Shown: piece after piece, positions 11,421 to 23,091 of the stretch
Position numbering within the stretch: the first letter of the stretch is position 1
How the letters are laid out: every line of letters starts with the position of its first letter
Origin: Bactrocera neohumeralis
Lineage: Eukaryota > Arthropoda > Insecta > Diptera > Tephritidae
Reading direction: 5' to 3'
DNA length: 64,000 bases
NCBI RefSeq assembly: GCF_024586455.1
Contig: NW_026089624.1
Location: forward strand, 18,195,341 to 18,259,340
The notes under the pieces: model-generated
Databases searched by the model: none
Seen by the model: only the letters and a program-made list of their open reading frames with translations
What the model was told of the DNA's origin: nothing
Made by a program: the position numbers and the translations under genes

Positions 11421-11689
11421 CTAACGAATTTAGAGATACAGTGACTCGCCACGTCTCACCGGATGCGTGCATTGCCACGATGGCACCATCTAATCATAAA
11501 GTAAAAATTTTAAGAATGATACATCAAAATAAAGGGAAATTTCTATTTTATTTTTGGAAGCTGAAAGTAATAAAAATTAACTCTCACAGCGTAAAACTTA
11601 AAAGAAGCCACCGTTCAACATACAAAATTAGTTCCACACACCAACCGATTTTTTAAAAGCTAATGATTACTAACATTTCGTAGCATATC

Positions 11690-12620
11690 CTTTTTGCAGA
11701 TAAACTGCTTTAGTCGCCTTAAGAGGCGCAGTTTTTTGACAAAATTCTGGTGGTATTGCGTTCTAAGCTTCCAAAATAGCCGTTTCAAGCCCAACAACAC
11801 TGGAATACTGCCTTTGGTACACTGACTGATTTCCTGTCATACGTAAACAATAACGTTCAGATCTGGAGATTGGGCAGTATCCAGTACATGAGGGCAATTG
11901 CATATTAACCAAGTACGAGCAATCTTGATTTGTGCTTCTGGATTGTTGTCTTGGTAAAAATATAAAATTGCCTTTAATTTCAATGCGACCACATGACCAA
12001 TATACATCCCCAAACCATTACTGACCCACAACCGTGCTTAAGTGTTGCCCTTAGTATGTTTTTTAAAAGTAAGTTTCGTTAGACGCCGCCATACAAAACT
12101 TCAGCCATCAGATCCCCGTAAAGTTAAACTTGTTGCCTGTGAAAAGAACCTGAAAAAGAAAAATAATACTGTTTTTTTATGATTACCAAATCAAAAATTC
12201 TGCCAATTATCCTTTGCCAAAACTCATCAGGCTTTTTTAAGTGCAATTTCAAAAATTCTAGACTTTCTTCTATTTTTTTAGGATATAATGGCTTTTTTAT
12301 AATCAGTTTCACCATAAATCGAAGCTTCTATGTGTATGAATTGTTTTAGCTGAAACCTTATTCCTTTTTTTCATTTTTCAATATGTTTCTAATATTTCCT
12401 CCGAGGAAAGGGATCTTTTCATCAATTTTTTTATATAATCAAAGACAGTTGAAGTAATTCTTTTCACAATCTCCGAAATATCTTTACGTGATTTTCTCCT
12501 TCTTCCTGCAACTGAATAATTATCTTCCGAATTTCGGTACAAGTATGAGAACGCGCGTCATATTGTCGCAGCTTACTCACAAACTTACCGGTTACTACTA
12601 TACAGAAAGAATATTCAGTG
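11690..12620 (-). pseudogene. Tc1-like transposase relic
   Basis: Read on the minus strand across several frames, the parts come in the right order for a Tc1-family DDE transposase. First is a helix-turn-helix segment (EIRKIIIQLQEEG...DISEIVKRI, about 12560-12430). Then comes a KPLYPKK.EESLEFLKLHL.KPDEFWQRII stretch (12315-12180), FYQDNNP then CNCPHVLDTAQSPDLNVI (11960-11840), and a C-terminal TQYHQNF.KKL segment to about 11700. The DNNP and SPDLN motifs carry the second catalytic Asp and the region of the third residue. At least five breaks; terminal inverted repeats not found. Confidence 0.75.
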
Positions 12621-13257
12621 TTTGTTCAAGTGGAATTCACAACGACCAGAAGTACAGTTACTTGTGGTAGTTTACTTTGTAATTTTTCCAAGTTAGTTGT
12701 GTGGAACGAATTTTGTATGTTGAGAGTTATTTCTAAATTTTACGCAGTGAATAATCTTATTACTATTTTTAAGTTTTCCAAAAATAGTAGAAGATTTTTC
12801 CTTTTAATTTTTTATGTATCATATGTATACTATTTTAAGATGTTCACTTTATGATTGGAGAGTGCCATCATTGGACGCTTCAAACTTTGTGGTTCCTATC
12901 GCAATGAATGTTCACATATCACGAACATGCTTACTTATCAGCAAAGCTAAAAATTCTACATAATATAAATATTCATTTATATATTAATTAATGTATATAC
13001 AGACATACTATGTACATAAACATACTCACATTATACAATACGCATCAAATAATAATAAGAATGCATTGGTAAAAGACAAGTCATAAATTTACAGATCAGA
13101 TGTAACATTAAACACACACACACACATACATGTATTAAATTGTACACTTGGAAAACAACCTCATGTCACAGCAATAAACTATATGCTGAAAATACATACA
13201 AACATACACACATATATGTATTTAGTTATTTAAGATAGTTTAAAATTTGAGATAAGT
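12621..13257. other. Unassigned AT-rich sequence with short CA run
   Basis: No gene recognised. The only structured item is a short (AC)n run at 13111-13126 among ACAT-rich sequence. Confidence 0.5.
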
Positions 13258-13920
13258 AATGAAAAATATCAACAAACAAGAAAACGTTAAACTCGGTTGC
13301 ACTGAAGCTAAATACCTTCACAGGTATTTCTTAGTAACTATGTGCTCAGTCGATAGTTATATACATAGTATTCGTTCTGAACAATTTTTTTGGAGAGATT
13401 ACATTGCTGTCTTAGAAAATAATCTATACCAAATTTCGTGAAGATACTTGTCAAATGTAAAAGTTTCCCATACAAGAATTTTTATCCGATCGTTCAGTTT
13501 GTATGGTAGCTATATGCTATAGTTAATCGATCTAACAATTTCTTTGGAGATTACATTGTTGATTTAGAAAATAACCTGTGCCAACTTTTGTGAAAATACT
13601 TTGTCAAATGTGAAAGTTTTCCATATATGAACTTGATTCGGATCGTTCAGTTTGTATGGCAGCTATATGTTATAGTAATCCGATATCGGCAGTTCGACAA
13701 ATGAGCAGCTTGAGAAAATGACGTTTGCAAAATTTCAAAACGATATCTTAAAAACTCTAGTTCGTATATATACAGACAGACGGACAGACAGACAGACGGA
13801 CATGGCTAAATCGACTCAGCTCGACATACTGATCATTTATATATATATTTTATAGGGTCTCTTCTGGGTGTTACAAACTTCGTGGACAAACTTAACCTGT
13901 TCAGGGTATAATTAGAATGA
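13258..13920 (+). mobile_element. DINE-1-like non-autonomous repeat, copy 1
   Basis: Begins with an AAGAAAACGTTAAACTCGG-type block and ends with TTCAGGGTATAATTA. In between are two units about 153 bp apart that each begin TTCAGTTTGTATGG (13493 and 13646), a GGACAGACAGACAGACGGAC run (13785) and a TATAGGGTCTC...GTGTTACAAACTTCGT block. The same block order occurs at 26936-28022 and 17376-17815. The layout (subterminal hairpin block, internal tandem units, GGAC run) resembles the DINE-1/INE-1 Helentron-like repeats of flies; the family name is inference. Confidence 0.6.
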
Positions 13921-14137
13921 AAGATCAGTCGACAAAGACTTGGATCATTTCCACCTACCGTGGTAAGGTTGATGTCTTTATTGAGTTTGAAACAATGGAA
14001 ATGTGCTGGAGGTTATCTTAATTTAAACTCGAAAACCTGGAACATATGGTTAATTTATCGACTAATTGCTCACTGGTAATTATTTCGAAAGTATTCGAAA
14101 GAATATTTTACGCAGGCTTTTGCCTTATGTATTGCCT

Positions 14138-16523
14138 TCCTCTGCTTCCGGCGGGTACTGCGTCGAATATTTTCAGAGCTGGAGTGTTTTCGTCCATCCG
14201 GACAACATGACCCAGCCAGCGTAGCCGCTGTCTTTTAATTCGCTGAACTATGTCGATGTCGTCGTATATCTCGTACAGCTCATCGTTCCATCGAATGCGG
14301 TATTCGCCGTGGCTAACGCGCAAAGGACCATAAATCTTTCGCAGAACTTTTCTCGAAAACTCGCAACGTCGACTCATCCGTTGTTGACATCGTCCAAGAC
14401 TCTGCACCATACAGCAGGACGGGAATTATGAGTGACTTATAGAGTTTGGTTTTTGTTTGTCGAGAGAGGACTTTGCTTCTCAATTGCCTACTCAGTCCGA
14501 AGTAGCACCTGTTGGCAAGAGTTATCCTGCGTTGGATTTCTAGGCTGACATTGTTGGTGGTGTTTACGCTGGTTCCAAGATAGACGAAATTATCTACGAC
14601 TTCAAAGTTATGACTGTCAACAGTGACGTGAGTGCCAAGTCGCGAATGCGACGACTGTTTGTTTGATGACAGGAGATACTTCGTCTTGCCCTCGTTCACT
14701 ACCAGACCCATTTTCTGTGCTTCCTTGTCCAGCCTGGAGAAAGCAGAACTAACGGCGCGGGTGTTGAGGCCGATGATATCAATATCATCGGCATACGCCA
14801 ACAGCTGTACACTCTTATAGAAGATGGTACCTTCTCTATTTAGTTCTGCGGCTCGAACTATTTTCTCCAAAAGCAGGTTGAAAAAGTCGCACGATAGGGA
14901 ATCGCCTTGTCTGAAACCTCGTTTGGTATCGAACGGCTCGGAGAGGTCCTTCCCGATCCTGACGGAGCTTTTGGTGTTACTCAACGTCAGTTTACACAGC
15001 CGTATTAGTTTTGCGGGGATACCAAATTCAGACATCGCGGCATAAAGGCAGCTCCTTTTCGTGCTGTCGAAAGCAGCTTTGAAATCGACGAAGAGGTGGT
15101 GTGTGTCGATTCTCCTTTCACGGGTCTTTTCCAAGATTTGGCGCATGGTGAATATCTGGTCGGTTGTTGATTTGCCAGGTCTGAAGCCACACTGATAAGG
15201 TCCAATCAGTTTGTTGACGGTGGGCTTTAATCTTTCACACAATACGCTCGATAGAACCTTATATGCGATGTTGAGGAGGCTAATCCCACGGTAGTTGGCG
15301 CAGATTGTGGGGTCTCCTTTTTTATGGATTGGGCATAGCACACTTAAATTCCAATCGTTGGGCATGCTTTCGTCCGACCATATTTTACAAAGAAGCTGAT
15401 GCATGCACCTTATCAGTTCTTCGCCGCCGTGTTTGAATAGCTCGGCCGGCAATCCGTCGGCCCCTGCCGCTTTGTTGTTCTTCAGGCGGGCAATTGCTAT
15501 TCGAACTTCTTCATGGTCGGGTAATGGAACGTCTGCTCCATCGTCATCGATTGGGGAATCGGGTTCTCCTTCTCCTGGTGTTGTGCGTTCACTGCCATTC
15601 AGCAGGCTGGAGAAGTGTTCCTCCATAATTTAAGTATGCTCTGGGCATCAGTGACTAGATCACCTTTGGGGGTTCTACAGGAATACGCTCCGGTCTTGAA
15701 ACCTTCCGTAAGCCGCCGCATTTTTTTCGTAGAATTTTCGAGCATTACCCCTGTCGGCCAGCTTATCAAGCTCTTCGTACTCACGCATTTCAGCCTCTTT
15801 CTTCTTCTGTCTACAAATGCGTCTCGCTTCCCTCTTCAACTCTCGGTATCTATCCCATCCCGCACGTGTAGTGGTCGATCGTAACGTTGCGAGGTAGGCA
15901 GCCTGTTTTCTCTCCGCTGCGACACGGCACTCCTCGTCGTACCAGCTGTTCTTTTGCACTTTCCGAAAACCAATGGTTTCGGTTGCAGCTGTACGTAAGG
16001 AGTTTGAAATGCCGTCCCACAGTTCCCTTATACCGAGTTGTTGACGAGTGCTCTCAGAGAGCAGGAGTGCAAGCCGAGTAGAAAATCGTTCGGCTGTCTG
16101 TTGTGATTGCAGCTTCGACGTCGAACCTTCCTTGTGTTTGGTGGCGCGCGTTTTTTGCTGCACAGAGGCGGGTGCGAATCTTAGCTGCAACAAGATAGTG
16201 GTCCGAGTCGATGTTAGGACCTCGGAGCGCACGCACATCTAAAACACTGGAGACGTGTCTTCCGTCTATCACAACATGATCGATCTGGTTGGTAGTTTTT
16301 CGATCCGGAGACAGCCAGGTAGCTTGATGAATCTTCTTATGCTGGAATCTAGTACTACAGATAACCATATTTCGGGCCCCGGCGAAGTCAATCAGCCTCA
16401 ACCCATTTGGGGATGTTTCGTCGTGGAGGCTGAATTTACCGACCGTAGTGCCAAATATACCTTCTTTGCCCACCCTGGCGTTAAAGTCGCCAAGCACGAT
16501 TTTGACATCGTGGCGGGGGCGCG
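14138..16523 (-). mobile_element. RTE-type LINE, copy C (both ends cut)
   Basis: Same family as copy A. It is truncated at the 3' side at about 14138, inside the GRPPLRW segment, and at the 5' side at about 16523, where a CCACGCCC-rich repeat starts abruptly inside the GDFNAR coding region. 13921-14137, before it, is unassigned. Confidence 0.85.
14140..16497 (-). pseudogene. Endonuclease-reverse transcriptase of LINE copy C
   Basis: The RT is open from 15626 to 14313 (437 codons) and keeps every RT motif I can check: CPIHKKGDP, NYRGISLLN, FRPGKSTTDQ, DFKAAFDS and YADDIDII, plus the LLYGAESWTM end segment. A frameshift at about 14360 moves the C-terminus to another frame. The endonuclease N-terminus is missing; GDFNAR is at the very start of what remains (16497). 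Further breaks lie near 16100 and 15640. This is the least damaged RT palm in the window. Confidence 0.85.
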
Positions 16524-17375
16524 TGGTTGAGAACCGATTTCACCCATATTTCGTACATGTCATCAGGGTGTTAAGAAAATATTATATACCGAATTTCATT
16601 GAAATCGGTCTAGTAGTTCCTGAGATATGGTTTTTGGTCCATAAGTGGGCGACGCCACGCCCATTTTCAATTTCTGAAAAAAGCGTGGGTGAAGCTTAAT
16701 TCTGCCATTTCTTCCGTAAAATTTAGTGTTTCTGACGTTTTTTATTAGTCGGTTAACGCACTTTTAGTGATTTTCAACATAACCTTTGTATGGAAGGTGG
16801 GCGTGGTTATTATCCGATTTCTTCCATTTTTGAACTGTATTTGGAAATGCCTGAAGGAAACGACTCTATAGAGTTTGGTTGACATAGCTATAGTAGTTTC
16901 CGAGATATGTTCAAAAAACTTATTAGGGGGCGGGGCCACGCCCACTTTTCCAAAAAGTTACGTCCAAATATGCCCCTCCCTAATGCGATCCTTTGTGCCA
17001 AACTTCACTTTATTATCTTTATTTATGGCTTAGTTATGACACTTTATAGGTTTTCGGTTTCCGCCATTTTGTGGGCGTGGCAGTGGGCCGATTTTGCCCA
17101 TCTTCGAACTTAACCTTCTTATAGAGCCAAGGAATACGTGTACCAAGTTTCATCACGATATCTCAATTTTTACTCAAGTTACAGCTTGCAAGGGCGGACG
17201 GACAGACGGACGGACGGACAGACAGACATCCGGATTTCGACTCTACTCGTCACCCTGATCACTTTAGTATATGTAACCCTTTATCTAACTCTTTTAGTTT
17301 TAGGACTTACAAACAACCGTTATGTGAACAAAACTATAATACTCTCCTTAGCAAATTTGTTGCGAGAGTATAAAA
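16524..17375 (+). mobile_element. CCACGCCCAC-type dispersed repeat with GGAC run
   Basis: Non-coding repeat with four GTGGGCGTGG/CCACGCCCA blocks (around 16650, 16798, 16930 and 17070), each set in TTCGAAC/CGATTT-type sequence. It also has a GGACGGACAGACGGACGGAC run at 17195 and a CGACTCTACTCGTCACCCTGATCA block. These blocks are typical of INE-1/DINE-like or related abundant fly repeats. The left edge coincides with the truncation of LINE copy C. Confidence 0.5.
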
Positions 17376-17815
17376 AGATTGTAGAGCTTGTAGAAAATAA
17401 TCTGAACGGGTCTTCATCACATCAAAAATTTGAAGACTGACAAAAATTCACGTCAAATTTTTGGAATATAAATTTTTGGATATATCATAATATATCATGA
17501 AATAAAAAGGTTTTCCTTACAGGTAATGTGTATGGATCTTTCAGTTTGTATGACTCCTACATGCTATAGTAGATAGATATCGTCGGTTCCCACAAGTGAG
17601 CAGATTTTGGGGCAGAACAGGAAGTGTGCTAAATTTCAGATTGATATCTTTAAAACTGAGGGACTAGTTCACGTATATGCAGACGAACGAATATGGCTTA
17701 ATCGACCCCTGCTCGTCACCCTGATCTACTTATATATTATAGGGTTTCTGATGTTTCCTTCTGGATGTTACAAGCTTTGTGCCCCACTTAATATATGTAC
17801 CTTGATCTGAGTATA
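17376..17815 (+). mobile_element. DINE-1-like repeat, copy 2 (partial)
   Basis: Carries one CTTTCAGTTTGTATGA unit, an AAACTGAGGGACTAGTTC block, CGACCCCTGCTCGTCACCCTGATC and a TATAGGGTTTCTGATG...TGTTACAAGCTTTGTG block, in the same order as at 13258 and 26936. It is more diverged and lacks the 5' block. Confidence 0.5.
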
Positions 17816-18639
17816 ACAAAGCTATAGCTATGTACAGAAAGACTAATTTAACTTTATACCGGAATTCGGTACTTTGATACAGTCACAAGTCTCTATATTT
17901 GAGATTTGAAATTGAAAAAAATTACAAACAAAAACTTTTATTAGTTTTGTGACCTGCTATCAGACGACAAATTTGAGACAATACTTTGTGACAAAAGACT
18001 AGAGACTGTGTTGTAATTAGTAACGTGCCACATATTGTGACTTTACTTCGAAATGTTTAAAAAATTGACTAGAGCCTGCTAACTGAATTGGGCTATTAGT
18101 TTAATATAAGAGTATCAGACATTTGGATAGATTAAATCATTCATAACATTATATAATTCAAAATATGCAGCTTAAGATACCAACGCCGTAAAAACGACAC
18201 AGCCCCAAACCACAATAAAAAGTTTTCTAAACTTTACTATTGGGTATACTATTTTTATTTTAGAGCTTTAATACATTTTTTCAGAACTTTGTGTGGTCCA
18301 TTATATTTTGTTGTCTCGTCGGAGAATATGTATAACAATAACTCAATACTCTATTGTCTTATTGAGCAGAGGTCGAATCGTTACATCCGTGCACGGATCG
18401 GCAAACATACGAAAGAAAATTACGTGAGACGTCACTCGTATGCGGCGATTGGCATTATGACATACGATAGCAAACGGATCGTAATGTGGTTTCAATTCAC
18501 AATAGTTTTTAAATTCCACGTTGCTTTGGATCGTATTTTTAAGTCACAATAGATGTGGAACTGTCAAAACAGTTGCAAAATATTCAGTAAATTTGTTAGT
18601 TTAGTTATCAAATGGTTAAATATCAAGATTGATCCGAGT
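17816..18639. other. Unassigned sequence
   Basis: Contains an open frame of 87 codons at 18289-18552 that matches nothing I know, plus AT-rich sequence. It may be upstream sequence of the Harbinger relic that follows. Confidence 0.4.
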
Positions 18640-18935
18640 TTGTTTTTTTATTTGAGCTTTAGTGAAAGTGATGGGGATGAAAAAAATAGTGCGGAGGCAA
18701 CTAAGAGATCGGAGCAATCCTTTGGCACTGCCGAATGCAGCGTAAGTATATAAAAAATAAATCATGAAACCCCAGTAACGAAATTTTCTTTGCAGATTTT
18801 TAGAGCGATTTCGATTTAACTAAAGAGGCTCTTGAATGTGTCCTAAGTAATATATGTTTAACACAATCTGATGTCAGAGGAGTGCCTCCAGCGCTACAAT
18901 TAGCAACCACGCTCTCACATTTGAGTAGCGGTGGA

Positions 18936-19351
18936 CATGGATAATATGATACGAGACTCTTTGATTCGAGAGAGAGCTGTCAAAACTCGCATTTTTTATA
19001 ACATTTGTCAATGATGCCACTGCTGAAAAACATTATATTGAGTATGTAATAAATTATACAAAACACTAAATAAAACACTTTGAAAATGCATACATATATA
19101 AAAGCTAAAATGCAAAATCATTAATAAATTTACATAAACATTTATTTTGCCATAATATGTTCGCACAGTTCAGTGAAATTTCATTTCACACTAATATTGT
19201 CAAGTAATTACAGCGCTTTACTTCTGGCATCCCGCCTTTTCTGAAATCAACTGTCAAAAATTCCCTGATCTCCTTGGCTGTCAAATAATCAGGGAACGCG
19301 TTTGAGGGAAAAATGAGAGCCAATGCGAGAGTCTCGTATCATATTATCCCT
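18936..19351. mobile_element. 416-bp MITE inside the Harbinger relic
   Basis: Terminal inverted repeats of about 24 bp (CA[T/G]GGATAATATGATACG... at the left, its complement at the right). GCGGTGGA is present at 18928-18935 and again at 19352-19359, an 8-bp target duplication. Removing the element and one GCGGTGGA restores the Harbinger codons SSGGYQHS. There is no ORF. The size of the duplication and the CAGGG-like end suggest a hAT-derived MITE. Confidence 0.85.
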
Positions 19352-19716
19352 GCGGTGGATACCAGCACAGTTTAGGCAGTGACTATTTAACCTTTAACTT
19401 ATGACGTGGTAGTAAATTTGACACCTTGTGTTTTGATTTTCTCAACTTAGCTCCATTTCGCTCTCATAACTTTATACTCTCAGTACTCTCATATTTTGTT
19501 CCACTTTTATTGTCAGTATTGTTTCGCTCGTGGCAACGAAGAGTAACACGGAAAAATTAAAGTATGGGTGTAAAATGTACCACACGTCGTCATTAGTAAA
19601 ATTTTTGGATAGAAAATATTTTACTACCACATCTTATTTACCGTAAGTATCTCATAGAAAAAAAAACACTACACATCAACGTTAGTGTAGTTAAATGTTA
19701 AGTAAATTGCAATATA

Positions 19717-20643
19717 AAATTTCGGTAAAGGTTCAGGAGAGCGGCTTTTCCGAAAACGTGCACCAATTTTAACGGGAAATGTCTTAAAATACTCGTTTTT
19801 AGTTCTACTTTACGAATATGTTAGGCGCGTGCTTTTAAAAACAATATTTTCTTTGTTTTAATAGAAAAACATCGTATTTCCCGAAATCAAAAATTCACTT
19901 TTGCCCTTTACACGCCTTTAGATGTTAAAAATATATGTTCTATCAATTATATACACGTAATTATTGATGTTCTTTAATTAATTAATTAATTAGAGAAATG
20001 GTTTTTATTGTTATTTTTATAAAAATATGTAAAACTTCACAATTACTTCACTTCAACGAAAATGGCAAGGTTATGTTCGAAATTATGGCATCGCTGTTGT
20101 AAATTCGAATCTATTGATTTTTCGAGCGCTCGAAAAAAAATAACCCTGGTCGGTCCAACACCCCGGCGTTCATAATTCTTCTGTGTCCAACTTCTTCTTC
20201 TTTCTGCAATAATAATGAATTATAAATTTTCCTATTACGTATTTCTCCTTTTAACCAATTCTCGTTTAGACCCGAATATTGAGAATATCGATATTTTAAT
20301 TTCTTTCTATTTTTCCAACTATTATTATTTTTCTATTATGTTTTTCTCATTTTTATCAATTCTTGTTTTGTCTCTAATATCGAGAGTATCGATATTTCGA
20401 AACCGATCGCTGCTTGTATCACTAATATCCAATTGAATTTCGAACAGTGATGCCATTTATAGCGTAAATATCGTGCAAAATCATAATTTTTCTTTTTGTT
20501 TTTACTACAAAAAAACATAAAAATAGATAACGCGCCGTATATATTCGTAAATCGGAATTAAAAACACGAATTTTAAGACATTTCCCGTGAAAATTGGTGC
20601 ACGTTTTCGGAAAAGCCGCTCTCCTGAACCTTTACCAAAATTT
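19717..20643. mobile_element. 927-bp element with ~75-bp inverted repeats, in the piggyBac 5' region
   Basis: The left end AAATTTCGGTAAAGG... and right end ...CCTTTACCAAAATTT are inverted repeats of about 75 bp with few mismatches (19717-19795 against 20567-20643). The flanks are CAATATA on the left and CAATTATA on the right, possibly a decayed 8-bp duplication. The inside holds a 20-bp palindrome (20118-20137), a (TTAA)n run (19974-19992) and two diverged copies of a 101-bp unit (20232 and 20333). No transposase. It lies just upstream of the piggyBac ATG. Confidence 0.7.
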
Positions 20644-22113
20644 CAATTATATAGTGAAAAATGGCACATTCAAAAAAAATAAACACAGAGGAGATTACCA
20701 GAATTTTGGGAGATGATGACTTTTACCATGACGAAATTTATGATAATGTAAGTGAATTCGATGACGAAGACATCGATCCAAATTTTTGCACTGAGACTTG
20801 CAGTGACAGTAACTCCGAATTATCAGAAAGATATAATGAAGAGGAAATAAACCCAACAGTGCTTACAGGAGAAGTGGAAGATTTAGAAAGCATTGAAGTG
20901 GATGAGGTTGAAATAATAAATAATAATAGTTCTGAAAGAGTTTATTACTACGGAAAAAATCGTTTTAAGTGGTCGGCGCAACCACCACAAAGGTTTGGTA
21001 GAACTCCATTACATAATATTGTGAGATTGCCAACTTTAATAGGTTGTACACGTACTCAAGGTGAGCGCGAAAGCATGATGTGTCAATATTGGTCACGTTT
21101 TTTTGATGACAGCATTGAGAATATAATCATTGAACACATCAACAAGAAATTAGCAGAAATATTTCAGCTTACAAATAAAGTTGAAGCGAAATCTTTGGAT
21201 AGAATAGAATTGCGAGCGTTTTTAGGCCTACTACTGTATTCATCTGTTTTTAAATCTATTCGAGAATCCACAGATCTTATATTTGCTACTGATGGAACAG
21301 GCAGAGATATATTTAGGGCTACCACGTCTAAGCTTCGATTTCTCAATATACTTTCGTGCTTACGGTTTGACAATTCATAAGATAGGAAAGAAAGGCTGTC
21401 TAATGATCCAACAGCAGCAATTTCAGAACTTTTTAATAAGATAATAGAGAATTGCAAAACGAATTATTTCATAGGCACTCATGCCTGTACATATAGACGA
21501 AATGTTAGTTGTGGCAGATGTAAGTTTAAAGTGTGTATGCCACAGAAACCGGCAAAATATGGTTTAAAAATAATGGCTTTGACAGACGCACGTACACATC
21601 ATCTTTCAAACGCCTATATTTATTATGGCAAGAATTCAGATGGTGTTAATCTTACAAATGCCGAAAAAAAGCTTGCAGTGCCAGCTCAAGCGGTTGTAAG
21701 ATTATGTAAGAATATAGAAGGAACTAACAGAAACATTACCACGGATAATTGGTTTTCATCAATTCAATTAGTACAGATACTAAAGGAACGAGGACTTACT
21801 TATTTGGGTACTCTGAGACGGAATAAAAGGGAAATTCCGTTCGAATTTTTACCAAACAAAAGCCGGCCTGTTGAAAGTTCTATTTATGGATTTACAAAAG
21901 ATATGACACTTCTATCTTATGTGCCCTGGGTAAATCGCTCAGTTATTTTAATAACTTCGATGCATCATCATACTGCAAATGATCCAATTACCATTAAGCC
22001 AGAAATTATTGCCGATTATAATAACACAAAAGGAGGAGTGGATGAGCTCGACAAACAATGCAGTCGCCGAACATGACGTTGGCCTTTAGCAGTATTTTAC
22101 AGATTAATTGATA

Positions 22114-23091
22114 TCGGGTGATTTTTTAAGAGCTTGATAACTTTTTAAAAAAAAAAACGCATAAAATTTGCAAAATCTCATCGGTTCTTTATTTGAAACG
22201 TTAGATTGGTTCATGACATTTACTTTTTGAAGATAATTTCATTTAAATGTTGACCGCGGCTGCGTCTTAGGTGGTCCATTCGGAAAGTCCAATTTTGGGC
22301 AACTTTTTCGAGCATTTCGGCCGGAATAGCCCGAATTTCTTCGGAAATGTTGTCTTCCAAAGCTGGAATAGTTGCTGGCTTATTTCTGTAGACTTTAGAC
22401 TTGACGTAGCCCCACAAAAAATAGTCTAAAGGCGTTAAATCGCATGATCTTGGTGGCCAACTTACGGGTCCATTTCTTGAGATGAATTGTTCTCCGAAGT
22501 TTTCCCTCAAAATGGCCATAGAATCGCGAGCTGTGTGGCATGTAGCGCCATCTTGTTGAAACCACATGTCAACCAAGTTCAGTTCTTCCATTTTTGGCAA
22601 CAAAAAGTTTGTTAGCATCGAACGATAGCGATCGCCATTCACCGTAACGTTGCGTCCAACAGCATCTTTGAAAAAATACGGTCCAATGATTCCACCAGCG
22701 TACAAACCACACCAAACAGTGCATTTTTCGGGATGCATGGGCAGTTGGCCACCAAGATCATGCGATTTAACGCCTTTAGACTATTTTTTGTGGGGCTACG
22801 TCAAGTCTAAAGTCTACAGAAATAAGCCAGCAACTATTCCAGCTTTGGAAGACAACATTTCCGAAGAAATTCGGGCTATTCCGGCCGAAATGCTCGAAAA
22901 AGTTGCCCAAAATTGGACTTTCCGAATGGACCACCTAAGACGCAGCCGCGGTCAACATTTAAATGAAATTATCTTCAAAAAGTAAATGTCATGAACCAAT
23001 CTAACGTTTCAAATAAAGAACCGATGAGATTTTGCAAATTTTATGCGTTTTTTTAAAAAAAAAGTTATCAAGCTCTTAAAAAATCACCCGA
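22114..23091. mobile_element. Fold-back DD41D (rosa-like) mariner inside piggyBac
   Basis: Flanked by TA (22112-22113, 23092-23093). Both ends are the same sequence in opposite orientation: about 345-bp arms (22114-22461 and 22744-23091) that look almost identical, starting TCGGGTGATTTTTTAAGAGC, with about 280 bp of single-copy sequence between. A normal mariner has only short TIRs, so one end plus the last third of the transposase gene has replaced the other end. Removing the element and one TA restores the piggyBac codons LIDISAVNAY. Confidence 0.9.
22220..22738 (-). pseudogene. C-terminal part of a DD41D mariner transposase
   Basis: 172 codons open on the minus strand. WFQQDGATCHTA carries the second catalytic Asp, and CDLTPLDYFLWG the third, with 41 residues between QQD and the Asp of PLD; that spacing defines the DD41D (rosa) group known from Ceratitis. 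It ends normally (HLNEIIFKK, stop). The N-terminal DNA-binding domain and first catalytic Asp are missing. A second copy of the last 80 residues lies on the plus strand at 22745-22985 as part of the fold-back structure. Confidence 0.88.

Noticed and set aside
12300..12320. Possible small host gene from 63-codon minus-strand frame at 12124-12315
   Set aside because: It aligns with the central part of a Tc1 transposase (KPDEFWQRII) and continues in other frames as the rest of that protein.
13111..13127. CRISPR-like or regulated microsatellite
   Set aside because: Only an eight-unit CA run in an insect-like genome; no spacer structure.
18289..18552. 87-codon plus-strand frame upstream of the Harbinger relic as a gene
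   Set aside because: No domain, no clear start context, and the frame is not continued by the downstream exon; left as unassigned.
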